Source: Ailanthus altissimus
Taxonomy: Eukaryota > Streptophyta > Magnoliopsida > Sapindales > Simaroubaceae
DNA: 64,000 bases
NCBI GenBank assembly: GCA_946807835.1
Contig: OX327700.1
Location: 21,612,001-21,676,000 of the forward strand
Reading direction: 5' to 3'
In this document: positions 21,990 through 32,616 of the stretch, one piece after another
Layout of the letters: every line of letters starts with the position of its first letter
Position numbering within the stretch: position 1 is the first letter of the stretch
Program-made: the position numbers and the translations under genes
The notes under the pieces: generated by a model
Database searches by the model: none
Told to the model about the DNA's origin: nothing
The model's input: only the letters and a program-made list of their open reading frames with translations

Positions 21990-24900
21990 GGATATTTTGG
22001 ATTATCCAATTAATTTCTTTTAATGACTTGAGCTTTCCATTAAACAACTCTACAACATTCTTAGCATCAGATTCTATCATAAAGCTATTGCTAAAACCAT
22101 ATCCTCTGCCATTTGGAGGCCAAATTGCATGGCTCTTGCTTCTGTCATCTCAACTTCAGAAATGAAGTTGAGGCAAGATGTAGCCATCATTCTGAATTTT
22201 CCTTCGTCTCGTAAGACAGCCCCCAATCTAGACTGGTTGTTCCTCACATCCAATGTTGCATCCACTCCAATCTTATACCACCTTCTTGGACACACACTTG
22301 TTATCACCACCGCTCCTGTGTCCTGAGAGTTGGGGAGTTGAGCTGCTACATCATTGTTTGTCCCATTTTTAGTCGAAGCCTGCTTGTTGATCAAGAAGTT
22401 GGATTCAAGAAAGCCTCTGCTCTTGCAACAACATGTTTTGGATTTGACATGATTCCTTTCATTACAAAACTATTTCTAGACTTCTAAATTGTCGCATCAG
22501 AACTCTTGCAATATCCTCCTTGTTAGTTGTAGAGACAATATACTATATGAAACTTCCAAGGTCCCTCTCTTGCAACCCTTTAATAGCTTCTGCAAAAAAA
22601 AAAAAAAAAAAGAGGACTTCCAGATCTTCTTAGCCATTTTCCAGGAAATCGATGCATGAAAATCATTTTCTTCTTCCTTGCAACAGCTTGGACATATGGG
22701 ATTGCTGAGCACTTTCTTGCTGACTAAAGATGCTCTTGTTGGAAGCAGGTTGGATAAGGCTCTCCAAGCAAAAACTTTGACCTTTTGAGACACCAATAAG
22801 TTCCATATGCGATTCCAAAATTTCTCGGTCTTCTCTAAGGGCTCTGGCCTTTATGAGAATTTATTTTTAAGAGCATAATAACTACTCTTTACTGAATAAT
22901 GCCCTCTTTTGTCATAATGCCAACACATTATATCATCAACTTTAGTTAATGGCAACGAAATGTTTTGGATGCAACCTGCACCTAGATCCCAAAAATGCTG
23001 TTGAATCAGATCTCTCCTCTACTTGTTATTCTCATCAATTAGCAGTTCTACCATGGAGGTGGCTGGAATTGTTTGCGGTGTCACTGGTTTCATGGTAAAG
23101 GTTTTAGGAATCCAATTATCATTATAGATTTATACATTCTTTCCATCACCAATCAACCATCTTATGCCCTCCTGTAACAAATTCCTCCCACACAGAATGC
23201 TCCTCCATATGTATAGGGGATTGTAGCCTAATTTTGCTTCCATGAATTGTTTACTTCTGAAGTACCTTACCTTTAAGACTTTAGTTATTAAGGAGTCCGG
23301 AAACTGAAATGAATATTCATCCCTGCTTGGCTAGCATAGCCTGATCGAAGCAAGACAACTCCCTGAATCCCAAACCCCCATTGTTTTTACTTTGGCACAT
23401 ATTCTTCCAATTTGCCTAGTGCATTTTCTTCTTTCCTATATCATTGGATCCTTTCCAATACTTAATCAGCAGCTTTTGGATATCATCACAAAGACCTTCT
23501 GGCTGCTTAAAAACTCCCATTGCATATGTTGGAATAGCCAAAGCCATAGCCTTTATCAAAGTTTCATTCCCCCCACATGAAAAAAGCTTCCCTTGCTATC
23601 CTTGGATCTTATTCAGGATATTCAGTTTGATTTCATTAAAGAACTGCCTCTTGTTCTTCCCAACCATTAAAGGTAGACCAAGATACTTCTTATTCATTGA
23701 ACATTCTTCAGCTTGAAGATGTCTTGAATCACCTTCACTTGGTTGTTATCCATGTTTGGGCTAAAAATAATGGAGACTTTTTATAATTGAACACCCACCC
23801 TGATGCTCTAGAGTAACAATCCAGCACATGTTTTAGATTATTACATCTATGTCCTGTTGCCTTTACAAAGATCAAGCTATCATCAACAAATACAAGGTTT
23901 GTGATCAAGCTAGCTTTGCCAAATTTAATACAAAATATTTGCTTTTCAAGCTCCGCCCTGTACAATAAGGATGATAAAGTCTCTGCACAAAGAAGAAACA
24001 AGGGATATGAGGCATCCCTGCCTAAGCCCTTTACCAGCAATCACATGGCCCTTGATCTCCCTGTTAATTAAAATAGAGAAGGAAGTTGTAGAAATATATC
24101 TCATAATCAGCTCATTCTAGTTCTCTGAAAAACCTAACTTCTCTATAACATCTTTTAAAAAACTCCACTCAACCCTATCACAGGCTTTACTAATATCTAG
24201 CTTTAATGCTATCAGACCATCATTACCTCTCTTTTTGCTTCTGATCTTATGCAAACACTCGTAGCCTACAACATTATTGTCACTTATTAATCTGTTTGGG
24301 AGGAAGGCACTTTAGTTGGGTGATATAACTCTATCTAGAATCTTTTTTAATCTATTTGCAATTGTTTTAGCTATGAATCTATAAATCACATTGTAAAGAC
24401 TGATAGGCTTAAAATTTGAAGTTGTTTAAGGGTTATACTTATTTGGAATCAAGCCAATCAAAGTATGATTTAGTGTAGAAATGTTACCTTCAAAGTTCAG
24501 CACCTCCAAGCATATGGATATGGTATCCTCTCCCACTTCCTGCTAGTGCTTCTGATAGAAGCCTACTGGAAGACCATCTTGTCTTGGTGCTTTTGAGAGA
24601 TTTGAATGCCAAACAACATTTATTATTTCTTATAAAGGGCTTGCTCAACTTTTCATTCACCTCTTAAGTTACTCTTCTTTCAATATCTTGGGTGGCTTCC
24701 TTTCTATACTCCCCAAAAGGATTGGCTGAGTTAAAATTTTTAGAAAAGTAGCTACAAATAATATCTCCAACTTCCTCTGTATCCTCATGCCATACTCCAC
24801 TATCATCCAGAATCCCCTTGATTTTATTGTGTTTTCTTTTGCTTGAAGCAACCACATGAAAGAATTTAGTATTCCTATCCTCTTCTTTTAGCCAGGAAAT

Positions 24901-25995
24901 TCTAGATCTTTCTCTTCAATAAATCTCTTCCACATGCAATAAATTATCAATATGCCTTTCTAATATTTAAATTTCATTCTTTACTTCATATTGTTGTCCA
25001 TCTACTAAACACTGTTTAAGTTTTTCTGTTAACTGAATTAGCTTTCTTTTCCTATCACCAAACTCCTTTTTACTCCGCACAACAAAATCCTTCCCGACCC
25101 TTTCTATTTTTTCGATAAAGCATGAAATTTGATTGCTAGAATTAGCACTGTTATTACATCAGCAGGTTTTGACTATCTTTTTACATCTCCCACGATCATT
25201 CGACATGTATTCATAGTGGAATCTTAATATTGGTTTTCTTTTAATAAATCAATAGGTTCTTTCCCACGTTTCCAAAAGGATTGGACAATGATCCGACCTT
25301 ATTGAAATTAGGTGGTGAACTTGGAATTTGTTAAACAAATTGCTTCCTTCCTCATTGGTCAAAAACCTACCAATCTTTCCTCTATCAGATTTGGACCATA
25401 TCTTCTGTTAGATCATGTGTATGAGATTCCACTCCACCCTATGTCTTTTAACTCACACTTCTTTAACATTTCATAGAAATTTACTATTACTTCAACGCTT
25501 CTGGGGGGACCTCTATTATTTTCTTCATAGGCTAGGATCTCATTGAAGTTTCCACTATAAATCTATGGTAACCTGAATAGATTCACCAATCTTTCTAGCA
25601 GCCTTTATGTGTGTTTCTTATTTGATGCTTTTGGCAATCTGTTTATCCCTGTATATGTCCAATCTTTGGTGTTCCTTCCTTTAATGGTTGAATCAATATG
25701 ATAGTTACTATATGAAACTATTTTGAGATCAAAATTATCTTTCCACATCAATGCTAAGCCTCCCACGAAAACATTCCTATGCATAACAAAGCAATTTCCA
25801 AAACGAAGGCTATTACTAATCAACTTCATTTGTTGCTCTTGTAGTTTTGTTTCACAAAGAAAGACCAAGTTAGGATGCCTGGTTTGGAGAATTTTATTGA
25901 GATCTTTGAATGTCCGAGGGTCTTCCAAACCCCTAAAAATTCCAATTGAAAACTATCATGGCATTCGATGAGGCGGGACTTCAGCCACCGCTGCT
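21990..25995 (-). pseudogene. LINE-2 ORF2: endonuclease, reverse transcriptase, zf-RVT, RNase H
   Basis: Read from the right: the endonuclease/phosphatase-type domain starts near 25995 (FNWNF, then EDPRTFKDLNKIL, LVFLCETKLQEQQMKL, FVGGLALMWKDNFDLKIVSY). A linker follows (KIKGILDDSGVWHEDTEEVG at about 24810). RT lies at about 24500-23700 with LISDNNVVGYECLHKIRSKK, LIALKLDISKACDRVEWSFL and catalytic FVDDSLIF at about 23869-23893, so both aspartates of the FADD-type box remain. The zf-RVT region is at 22800-22500 (VKVFAWRALSNLLPTRASL, CPSCCKEEENDFH). RNase H is at 22394-22020 (YKIGVDATLDVRNNQSRLGA, EMTEARAMQFGLQMAED). An 18-base A run at 22594-22611 on the plus strand disrupts the zf-RVT part. 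Stops are frequent. Confidence 0.85.
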
Positions 25996-26177
25996 GAATC
26001 ATCTTCAGTTTCGCCCTTCTTTGAATTCCTTCCATTTTTAGTTTGAAGCTTTATCAGTTGAACCTCCTGCACTGTTTTGTTTCTTTTCCCTTTGGGCCAT
26101 TTAAGTTAGACTCTCATTCATTTATTTTCCCAAGCGTGGGCCATTCCTACTTATTTCCTATGGCATAAGCTGTCTTG

Positions 26178-26293
26178 TGTCACGGGTCGAGCACTTGTTA
26201 TTAACTCAAAAGACTAACTTGTTAGATAATGCTGTATACTCACTTTTATATATTCAAGACCTACTCAATTTTTATTCGATGTGGGACGTGATA
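26178..26293 (-). repeat. TRIM 3' LTR
   Basis: It runs from TGTCACGGGTCGAGCACTTG to GGGACGTGATA on the plus strand. It matches 26573-26698 with mostly transition differences. The polypurine tract abuts its right edge. Confidence 0.85.
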
Positions 26294-26559
26294 TTCTCCC
26301 CCACCCAATCACGTGACACCCTCGTCACAGTGTGGCCCAAACTCAAAGACCAACCTGGCCCGTATTGCCCATCCCTCCCTAAGATAGGGGATTTACTACC
26401 TACGTGATAGCCTTTATTAGGATTCAAGACATAGGATTTTTAGGATCCACTTAGTCCATGTTGCTCATCCCCTAGCGGCATAGGGGACCCACATCCCATA
26501 TGACAATCTCCATTAGGGCGATTTTTAAGGGCCCACATACGAATGAAAATTTAGATCTA

Positions 26560-26570
26560 CTCTGATACCA
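26560..26570 (-). promoter_or_regulatory. TRIM primer-binding site
   Basis: The plus-strand CTCTGATACCA is the complement of TGGTATCAGAG, which pairs with the 3' end of initiator Met-tRNA. It sits two bases inside the 5' LTR and fixes the element's orientation. Confidence 0.85.
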
Positions 26571-26572
26571 CT

Positions 26573-26698
26573 TGTCACGGGCCGAACGCTTATTATTGAT
26601 CCAAAAGATTAGCCTGTTAAATAATATTGTATACTCACTTTTACATACTCAAAACTTACCCAATTTCTATTTAATGTGTGGCGTAACACTTGTTAGAA
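26573..26698 (-). repeat. TRIM 5' LTR
   Basis: It runs from TGTCACGGGCCGAACGCTTA to GTGGCGTAACA on the plus strand. On the minus strand it starts TGTTACG and ends GTGACA, which are canonical LTR ends. Confidence 0.85.
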
Positions 26699-26699
26699 G

Positions 26700-27962
26700 T
26701 TTTCATTTTTTCTTCCTATGATGTATTGGGTCTTCAATCATCTTCCCTTTATCTCGTAAGTGCGCTCCACCTCTAAAGCCCAATTCTAGGTCTAATAACA
26801 TTATTCCTCCTGATTTATCTCATTTTTGACATTACTTACTTTTATTTTTCCTGCCTCATCCTCCTCCTTTCCAGACTGAACATTAATGGTAATCTTTTCA
26901 CCGCCTCCCTCCTAACCAGCACAATTATCTAGGTCCATAAAGGCTCCTCGTATATCTTTATTAATGACTTATGATATCTAAATCTCTGCCCCGTGACTTC
27001 TTGGGTGTGATGACTGCTTTTCACTCGGGTTTACATTTTCCTATTTCGGATCCACCTTCTGGGTTTGGGTCTACCTTCTTCTTGCTTCATTCTGCCTGAG
27101 GCACCACCTATACTCTTTCTTCATCTTTTCCCCTTTACCTTGATTTCTCCTTTTTTTTTTCCCTTCTCTCGATATTCTCATCTTCTCTCCAATAGTTACA
27201 GCTCTCATCCATGCTCCATAGGCCATTTCCTTTTCTTTTGCTTCTTCTTGACCCCATATGTCTATCTCTTCATTAATTCTTTGCTTCAGTTGGTGTTTAC
27301 ATACCCTATGTGAATGACCAAATCCACCTATAATGATAACAAAAGTTTGGCAATTTTTCATAGAGAATTGACATAATTACTTCCTCGAACATCCCCTGTA
27401 CTTTGACATATCTTCTCAATGGTTTCCTGATATTCATCCTAACTCTGATTCTTACAACTTTCCCATACATCCTTCCCTTTCATCCAACTTGATCTCCTGG
27501 ACTGTTCCTACCTTGCTTCCAATTATTCGGATTGTTACTTTATGCATGCAAATAACAGGCACATTATGGACTTGTATCCAGAATGAAGTATAATAAAATT
27601 CAATTTTATTAACATCTCCAACCCAGAAACCTTTATTAGCACGATCAAGGATTTGTCAAAATGCCATGATTCAAATGCTAGCACCTTCATCCTGTCTTCT
27701 TCTGTCTCAAAGTAACATAAAAAATTTATTACCACCTAAACTTTCAATCTAGATGTCCATTTGCGGGTGCCAAACTTGCTGCATTGTAAGTTTAAATGCT
27801 TCCCCGTTGATTGTTTTGCTAGACAGTACTATTGCTATTAGACACCCTGCAGTCATAACTTCCCCTTCGTGTTTGAAGTCTGCACAGATTTTAATAGCTT
27901 CATTTTCTTCCTCTGAAATCTTTAATGAACTACAAATCTAATAAGATACTCTGTATCCATAA
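26700..27962 (-). pseudogene. LINE-2 ORF1 (DUF4283/zinc-knuckle type nucleic-acid-binding protein)
   Basis: A start lies near 27962 on the minus strand (MDTEY). Blocks in order are EEENEAIKICADFKHEGEV at about 27920, TINGEAFKLTMQQVWHPQMD at about 27800, and a DUF4283-like FETEEDRMKVLAFESWHFDK near 27700. A broken CCHC zinc knuckle is visible near 27340 (CQTFVIIIGGFGHSHRVC region, cysteines partly lost by frameshift), followed by AYGAWMRA. This is the usual order in plant LINE ORF1, which coats the LINE RNA. Several frame changes break it. Its last part abuts the TRIM. Confidence 0.75.
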
Positions 27963-28085
27963 CTACATCTACCACAACCACTTCTGCTATAGCATTAATC
28001 ACAACCTCCTACACTCAAGCCGAGCGAGTTAAGTACCCTTGGAGGCTTCTTCTGCTTTTATGTTACACCCTTTCTACTTGGATCC

Positions 28086-28104
28086 AGAGAGAGAGAGAGA
28101 GAGA
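28086..28104 (+). repeat. (AG)n microsatellite
   Basis: A run of about nine AG units lies at the probable 5' edge of LINE-2, where it reads as a CT-rich leader on the element's own strand. Confidence 0.9.
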
Positions 28105-28647
28105 AAAGACGATTTCGGGAAAAGATAAATATAGGTTTGGGTTAAACAAATTATAAATATGATAAATTTAAAGGTGAACATAATAATAAAGAATGACATC
28201 ATGACTTTTCGATGCCAGTGGCAGGATATGATCTAAAGACCTTTTACGGAGTTTAATTATAATATTATGTTTGCAAGTGTTTTATTCTTTTGTAAAAGAT
28301 TCAAATCTTCAAAAAATAGAAGCCTAAATCCTCAGTTTATTCTAAGCTAAGTTATTCAGAAAAGCCAGTTGCACTTACACTTGTAAAATAGAGTGGAACA
28401 ACATGACGTTGTCAATAAAGCATAATACATTTATTCCTAAACATCATTTTTGTTGCCGAAAGAAACAAGGCGTGCATTGATTTTGCATTAGGCCTTTTTG
28501 TTCATAGTTTAACTAAGACACTTCAAAAATCATTTAGCATGCGCAAAAAATTAACGACTATTAAATAGTGATCATCACTGTTGCCCTAGATGTATGCGTT
28601 GGGCCTCTGTTGCAAGGAAATAACAGCAGCTGGTTTGGCAGTGGGGG

Positions 28648-28776
28648 CTAACGAGTGAGGGGTGATGACATACATGATACATTCTCCATCTCAGGCTCAA
28701 TTGTGGCATCGCTAATAATCAGATCAGAGACACAGCACTTTAATCTGTTACAAATAGCTTGTGTGTTTCCCAACCT
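28648..28776 (-). other. Possible last exon of an unidentified gene
   Basis: On the minus strand a good 3' splice site (GTGTTATTTCAG) precedes a 42-codon open frame that ends in TAG at 28648-28650. The frame starts RLGNTQAICNRLKCCVSDLI and continues with SDATIEPEMENVSCM. The composition looks coding, but the frame is short and I see no convincing upstream exon to its right. It may be a gene relic or chance. I cannot assign a family. Confidence 0.25.
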
Positions 28777-28784
28777 CTGAAATA

Positions 28785-30324
28785 ACACAAGCACAGTCAT
28801 AGAATCAACTGAACACAATAGTATCTATATGAGATATGTGAACAACGTTATCTACAAACAAAAACAAAACCATGTCATGATTTTGCATCATCAATATTAA
28901 AATTCTTACTACTTACCAACAACACTATTCATTCTTTATTTTCCTATTTAACTCCTTGTTTCAGCTATTTAAAACTTTTTAATAAGAGTTACTAATAATA
29001 AGAGTTATGTTACACTTATTTAACGTCAAACCATATAATATTCCTCCTTAGCATCAAATCTAATCCATATATATATATATATATGTATATATTTGGATAA
29101 ATGCCTTTTAGGTCCCTAAAAAATTAGTATTTACCATTTTAATTTTTACTTTTTAAAAAACAAAATTAGTTTAGTCTTTCTTATTATGACAGTAACCATT
29201 AAAGTACATTTTATATGAGTAGAACAATATTTTATTATCATATTTTATTTTTTTAGGAAAATATTAAATTTTTTTATTTCTTCCCAAAACCATTCCCTCA
29301 CTAATACCCCTACCCAAAAACCAGCCCCACCACCCTCCATGAAACCAGCCTCCCACCCAGTCCCCCTAACATCCCCTCCTTTCATCCCTACAGCTATACG
29401 GGAGAAAGAAAAAAAAAATTGAAAGATTAATGTATTATTATTGGATAATGGTTTGATTATTGTCGATATTGTAATTTATATAATTTAATCCTTATTTAAT
29501 TTTTGTAGATGATTTGGATATGATAAAGAAAAATTGAAATAAAAAATAAAGAAAATATATATTTTTATATTTTATATAATTTGGTTCACAAATTACAAAG
29601 ATTAAAATTTGGTTGGGGGCTAGTTTTTCTTTTTGGTGTTGGGAGAAGGGGGAAGTGGTGGGGTGGGGTGAGGAGAAATAAAAATGAAAATTTACTAATT
29701 TTATTCTTCTTTTAATTTTTGAATTATTATACTTGTTAAACATCAAATCAAGGGTATTATTATAAAAATATTTAAAAAGTAAATTTAATAAAATTGTTAT
29801 AACGATAAGGACTAAATAGATTTTTTTTATAATTAAATTAGGGGTTAATATTCTTGTTTTTAGAATAATATTTGTCATTACTCGGTAAACATGTTTGTCA
29901 TTTACATTACTCTTATAATCAAGAAATGTCATTCCGGACACTTTTAGAGGAAAAAAATGTTAAAGATATTCTTTGAGAAAATTAAAAAAATATTTTATTA
30001 AAAATGAAAAACTTGAAACTATGTTATTGGCTAAACTTGTTTCGATGGGTTATAAAAGAAATACATAATAGAGATGTCTTGTTAAATATATAAAGAAATT
30101 AAGATAATTGATTCTTACCATATATATTTTATAATTAATAGGTTATATTTAATTTTTTTATATATATTTATGTTTCTTATTTATATTGCCTAAAGTCTAT
30201 ATAAAGGCTATCTATGTAGCATTTGTAATGCACAGAATTACAGTAACAATGTAGTTCTTGGAGTTTTTTAATTTCTCTTTATTACTTTTTGCTGTCTTTT
30301 TATTTTATTTTTATATTATCTCAC
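28785..30324. other. AT-rich DNA with opposed C-rich and G-rich tracts
   Basis: An (AT)9 microsatellite lies at 29067-29084. A C-rich tract (29281-29400, CCAGCCCCACCACCCTCC) faces a G-rich tract (29608-29675, GGGGAAGTGGTGGGGTGGGG). Partly complementary flanks (TTTTTACTTTTTAAA near 29140, AAAAAGTAAATTTAA near 29772) suggest a worn inverted-repeat element of about 800 bases, perhaps a MITE. No ORF with known homology is visible. The stretch 30100-30324 may be leader or LTR of the Copia-3 fragment. Confidence 0.35.
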
Positions 30325-31335
30325 ATGTCTAATCTTACTTCTAAACTAAAGACACTAAAGTTAAAGCTGTCTGATGATTTACTTGTGCATCTAATTCTGA
30401 TTTTTTATTCCATACAATACATTTAATTTAAAGTGAGTTACAATACCCAAAATGATAAATAGATTTTTAATGAGCTCATTACACATTGTGTGCAAGAAAA
30501 AGAAAGATTAAAGAGAGAAAAGATTGAAAGTGATCATCTAACAAGTACTTCTCATGATAAGGTTAGTAATAAGAAAAGGAAAAAAGATAAAGGAAAGGAA
30601 GCTACAATAGAGACTTTACATAATAAGGCGTAAAAAAAAAAAGATACAGTCATTACTCGTTTCTTTTGCAAGAAGGCTGGTCATGTGAAGGAGTATTCCA
30701 AATATGCCAAATAGCGTGTTAAGAAAATATATTTCTCAACTTCGTTTGTTATTAAGGTAATTTAACTTTTGTACCTAAACACATTTGGTAAATAGATACA
30801 GGTGGAGCTACTCATATATAGTTGTCAATTGATGTTGAAAGATTCATCTATGTGGGAAATAAAAATACAACTCCTATAGAGGACATATGATTATTTAGAG
30901 AGATTGGTTGTTATTTAGATTTACTTGAGACTTATTATGTATCGTTATTTAGATAAAATTTAATTTTTATTTCTAGTTTGGACAAATCTAAATATTCTTG
31001 TTCATTCAAAAATACTGAATTTGTATCAAAATTCAAATCTTATTAGTACTAGTTCTTTAATTAATAATCTTTATAAATTGGATACTCATGTCTCTTTTAA
31101 TGATTTCTTATATGTTAATAAATATAGTACAAAGCAAAAGTTAACTGAAGAGAATTTCTTTATATTATGACACAAGCGTTTAAGACATATCCCTAAATAG
31201 AGAATTGAAAAAATTGTGTCAAATGAGATTCTTAATTCTCTTAATTTAATAGATTTTAAAATTTGTATTGAGTGCTTTAATAAAAAATAGACAAACAATA
31301 AAAAATTAAATGTCAAGAAGAGCTCTAAAGCATCT
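30325..31335 (+). pseudogene. Copia-3 fragment: gag end to pre-integrase domain
   Basis: It reads MSNLTSKLKTLKLKLSDDLL at 30327, then NELITHCVQEKERLKREKIE at about 30470. A worn zinc knuckle follows (RFFCKKAGHVKEYSKYAK at about 30658; the first and last Cys are changed). The pre-integrase domain is at about 31080-31320 (HKRLRHIPK, EILNSLNLIDFKICIECFNK). Part of gag is deleted near 30400 and there are many stops. The domain is of the same family as the minus-strand Copia-6 (compare 63610-63778). It stops at about 31335, before integrase. Confidence 0.75.
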
Positions 31336-32616
31336 TAATAGAAGAATCCACATAAACACATCTAATATCTATTTATAGAATGTCGAATGTGTAATATTTA
31401 AGATAAGCTCTTCCAATCTCAAAGACATAACCATCAATAATTATATCCATATGAAAAACCCCTATCCTGCAAACTACATACATGATAGTTAGTTGCATAA
31501 AGTTCATTTAAAATAACTTTTATTTTCTATTATTTGTAAGGTTGTTGGCATTAAAAAGATTTAAATAACTACACCTCTATCATTTAATATGTTCATATAA
31601 CTAGATCTCCACTATTATATATATTCAAGAAACTTCAAGTTTAGTAAATGAGTGTTTATAATAATTTCAGTTGTTCCAATCACCAACAAACTCAGTTTCA
31701 ACATTTATTATCTCTATTTTAGATTATGATATAAATATTTAACCATTTAAAAATGAAAATATTTTAGCACCAATTTATGGTAACAACGTTATAAATAACT
31801 AATTCCTTAACTGTTATCATTCTTAACTCACTTGTTCAACGTTTAAAAGTGGTAGAAGCAAAGTTTTTATTTTTTATTTTAATTTTTCAACATACTAACA
31901 TGCTTACAATACTCTTATTACTTCACCTTTTCTTTTAGTAAGCAGGGGATTTAATTACCAAGTACACAAGCAACTCTATTTTACTAATATTAACAACAAT
32001 CATGCAATACACGGTAATACGACCAAAACTTTGACCATAGATAAAGGGCTAAACTAGGCATATTGAAGTTACATTATAAATATTCATTATTAACTTTCTT
32101 GTGTAATACTTTCTTCTAAATGTTCATTATAAGCCATTTTTAAAACAATATTCCAACATCGATGTTAAACTTTTCATGAGTCTTCTCAGCCGAGGAATAA
32201 TATTACCATCTGCGATTTCCAAGTCGCTCACTCATTGTGCTTATTCACTGTTCTTTATGCTACTTCAACATCCTTACTTTTTTCTTTGCTGGTTCTGAAG
32301 TAAGTATTTTACTAACAGGACATTGGAGAGAGATTAAAAGAAATGCAATTTTGGATAGCTTTCTAATAACGCAAATAAAACCGGAAGTGGTGACAGTGCA
32401 ATGAGCACAAACAAAATCATTCTTTTTGGCTTTCAATTCCTGGAACATGACCATACACTATGCCTCACATCAGCAAACTAGGTTTGAAGAGGTGGGGAAA
32501 TGGGCGCTAAAACGGTTCTCTTCAACACAAATTGTCTATTTACTTCAATGCCCTAGTGGTGTCCACAAGAAGTTAATAGTGGGGTTGGTAAAGAGGTTAA
32601 CATTGTAATTAGCAAA
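31336..32616. other. AT-rich DNA without a recognised feature
   Basis: Short ORFs here have no family resemblance that I can see. There is no terminal repeat or splice pattern that I would support. The stretch up to about 31500 could be more Copia-3 sequence too worn to read. Confidence 0.3.

Larger units (their letters stand above)
26178..26698 (-). mobile_element. TRIM (terminal-repeat retrotransposon in miniature)
   Basis: Two direct terminal repeats of about 116-126 bases (26178-26293 and 26573-26698) flank 279 bases with no coding capacity. On the minus strand the order is LTR (TGTTACGCCACACATT...CCGTGACA), two bases, a primer-binding site TGGTATCAGAG (plus 26560-26570), the body, a polypurine tract GTGGGGGAGAA (plus 26294-26304), then the second LTR. 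CTTG(T) occurs on both outer sides (26174-26178 and 26699-26703), consistent with a target duplication. Both LTRs share TATACTCACTTTTA. A TRIM needs proteins from other LTR elements to move. I see no 5S rRNA-like segment, so I do not call it Cassandra. Confidence 0.88.
21808..28103 (-). mobile_element. LINE-2: nearly full-length L1-type LINE with a TRIM inside
   Basis: On the minus strand the order is leader, ORF1 (27962 to about 26700), ORF2 (about 25995 to 21990) and a poly(A) tail (plus-strand T run at 21808-21817). AAAAGGCG at 21800-21807 and AAAAGACG at 28104-28111 are a likely target duplication with one transition. The 5' end would then start in the CT repeat at 28086-28104. A 521-bp TRIM (26178-26698) lies between ORF1 and ORF2. 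Both ORFs have stops and frame changes, so the copy cannot move by itself. Confidence 0.8.

Noticed and set aside
26178..26698. The TRIM as a Cassandra element with a 5S rRNA domain
   Set aside because: The LTRs hold no sequence that I can recognise as 5S rRNA.
27065..27313. An 82-codon plus-strand hydrophobic ORF, like a membrane peptide
   Set aside because: It is the complement of the Lys/Glu-rich end of LINE-2 ORF1. The hydrophobic look comes from TTC/CTT runs.
29492..29941. A 149-codon minus-strand ORF, the longest in its region
   Set aside because: It is rich in Ile, Asn, Lys and Phe, as expected of random AT-rich DNA, and crosses the opposed C-rich/G-rich tracts. I see no domain.
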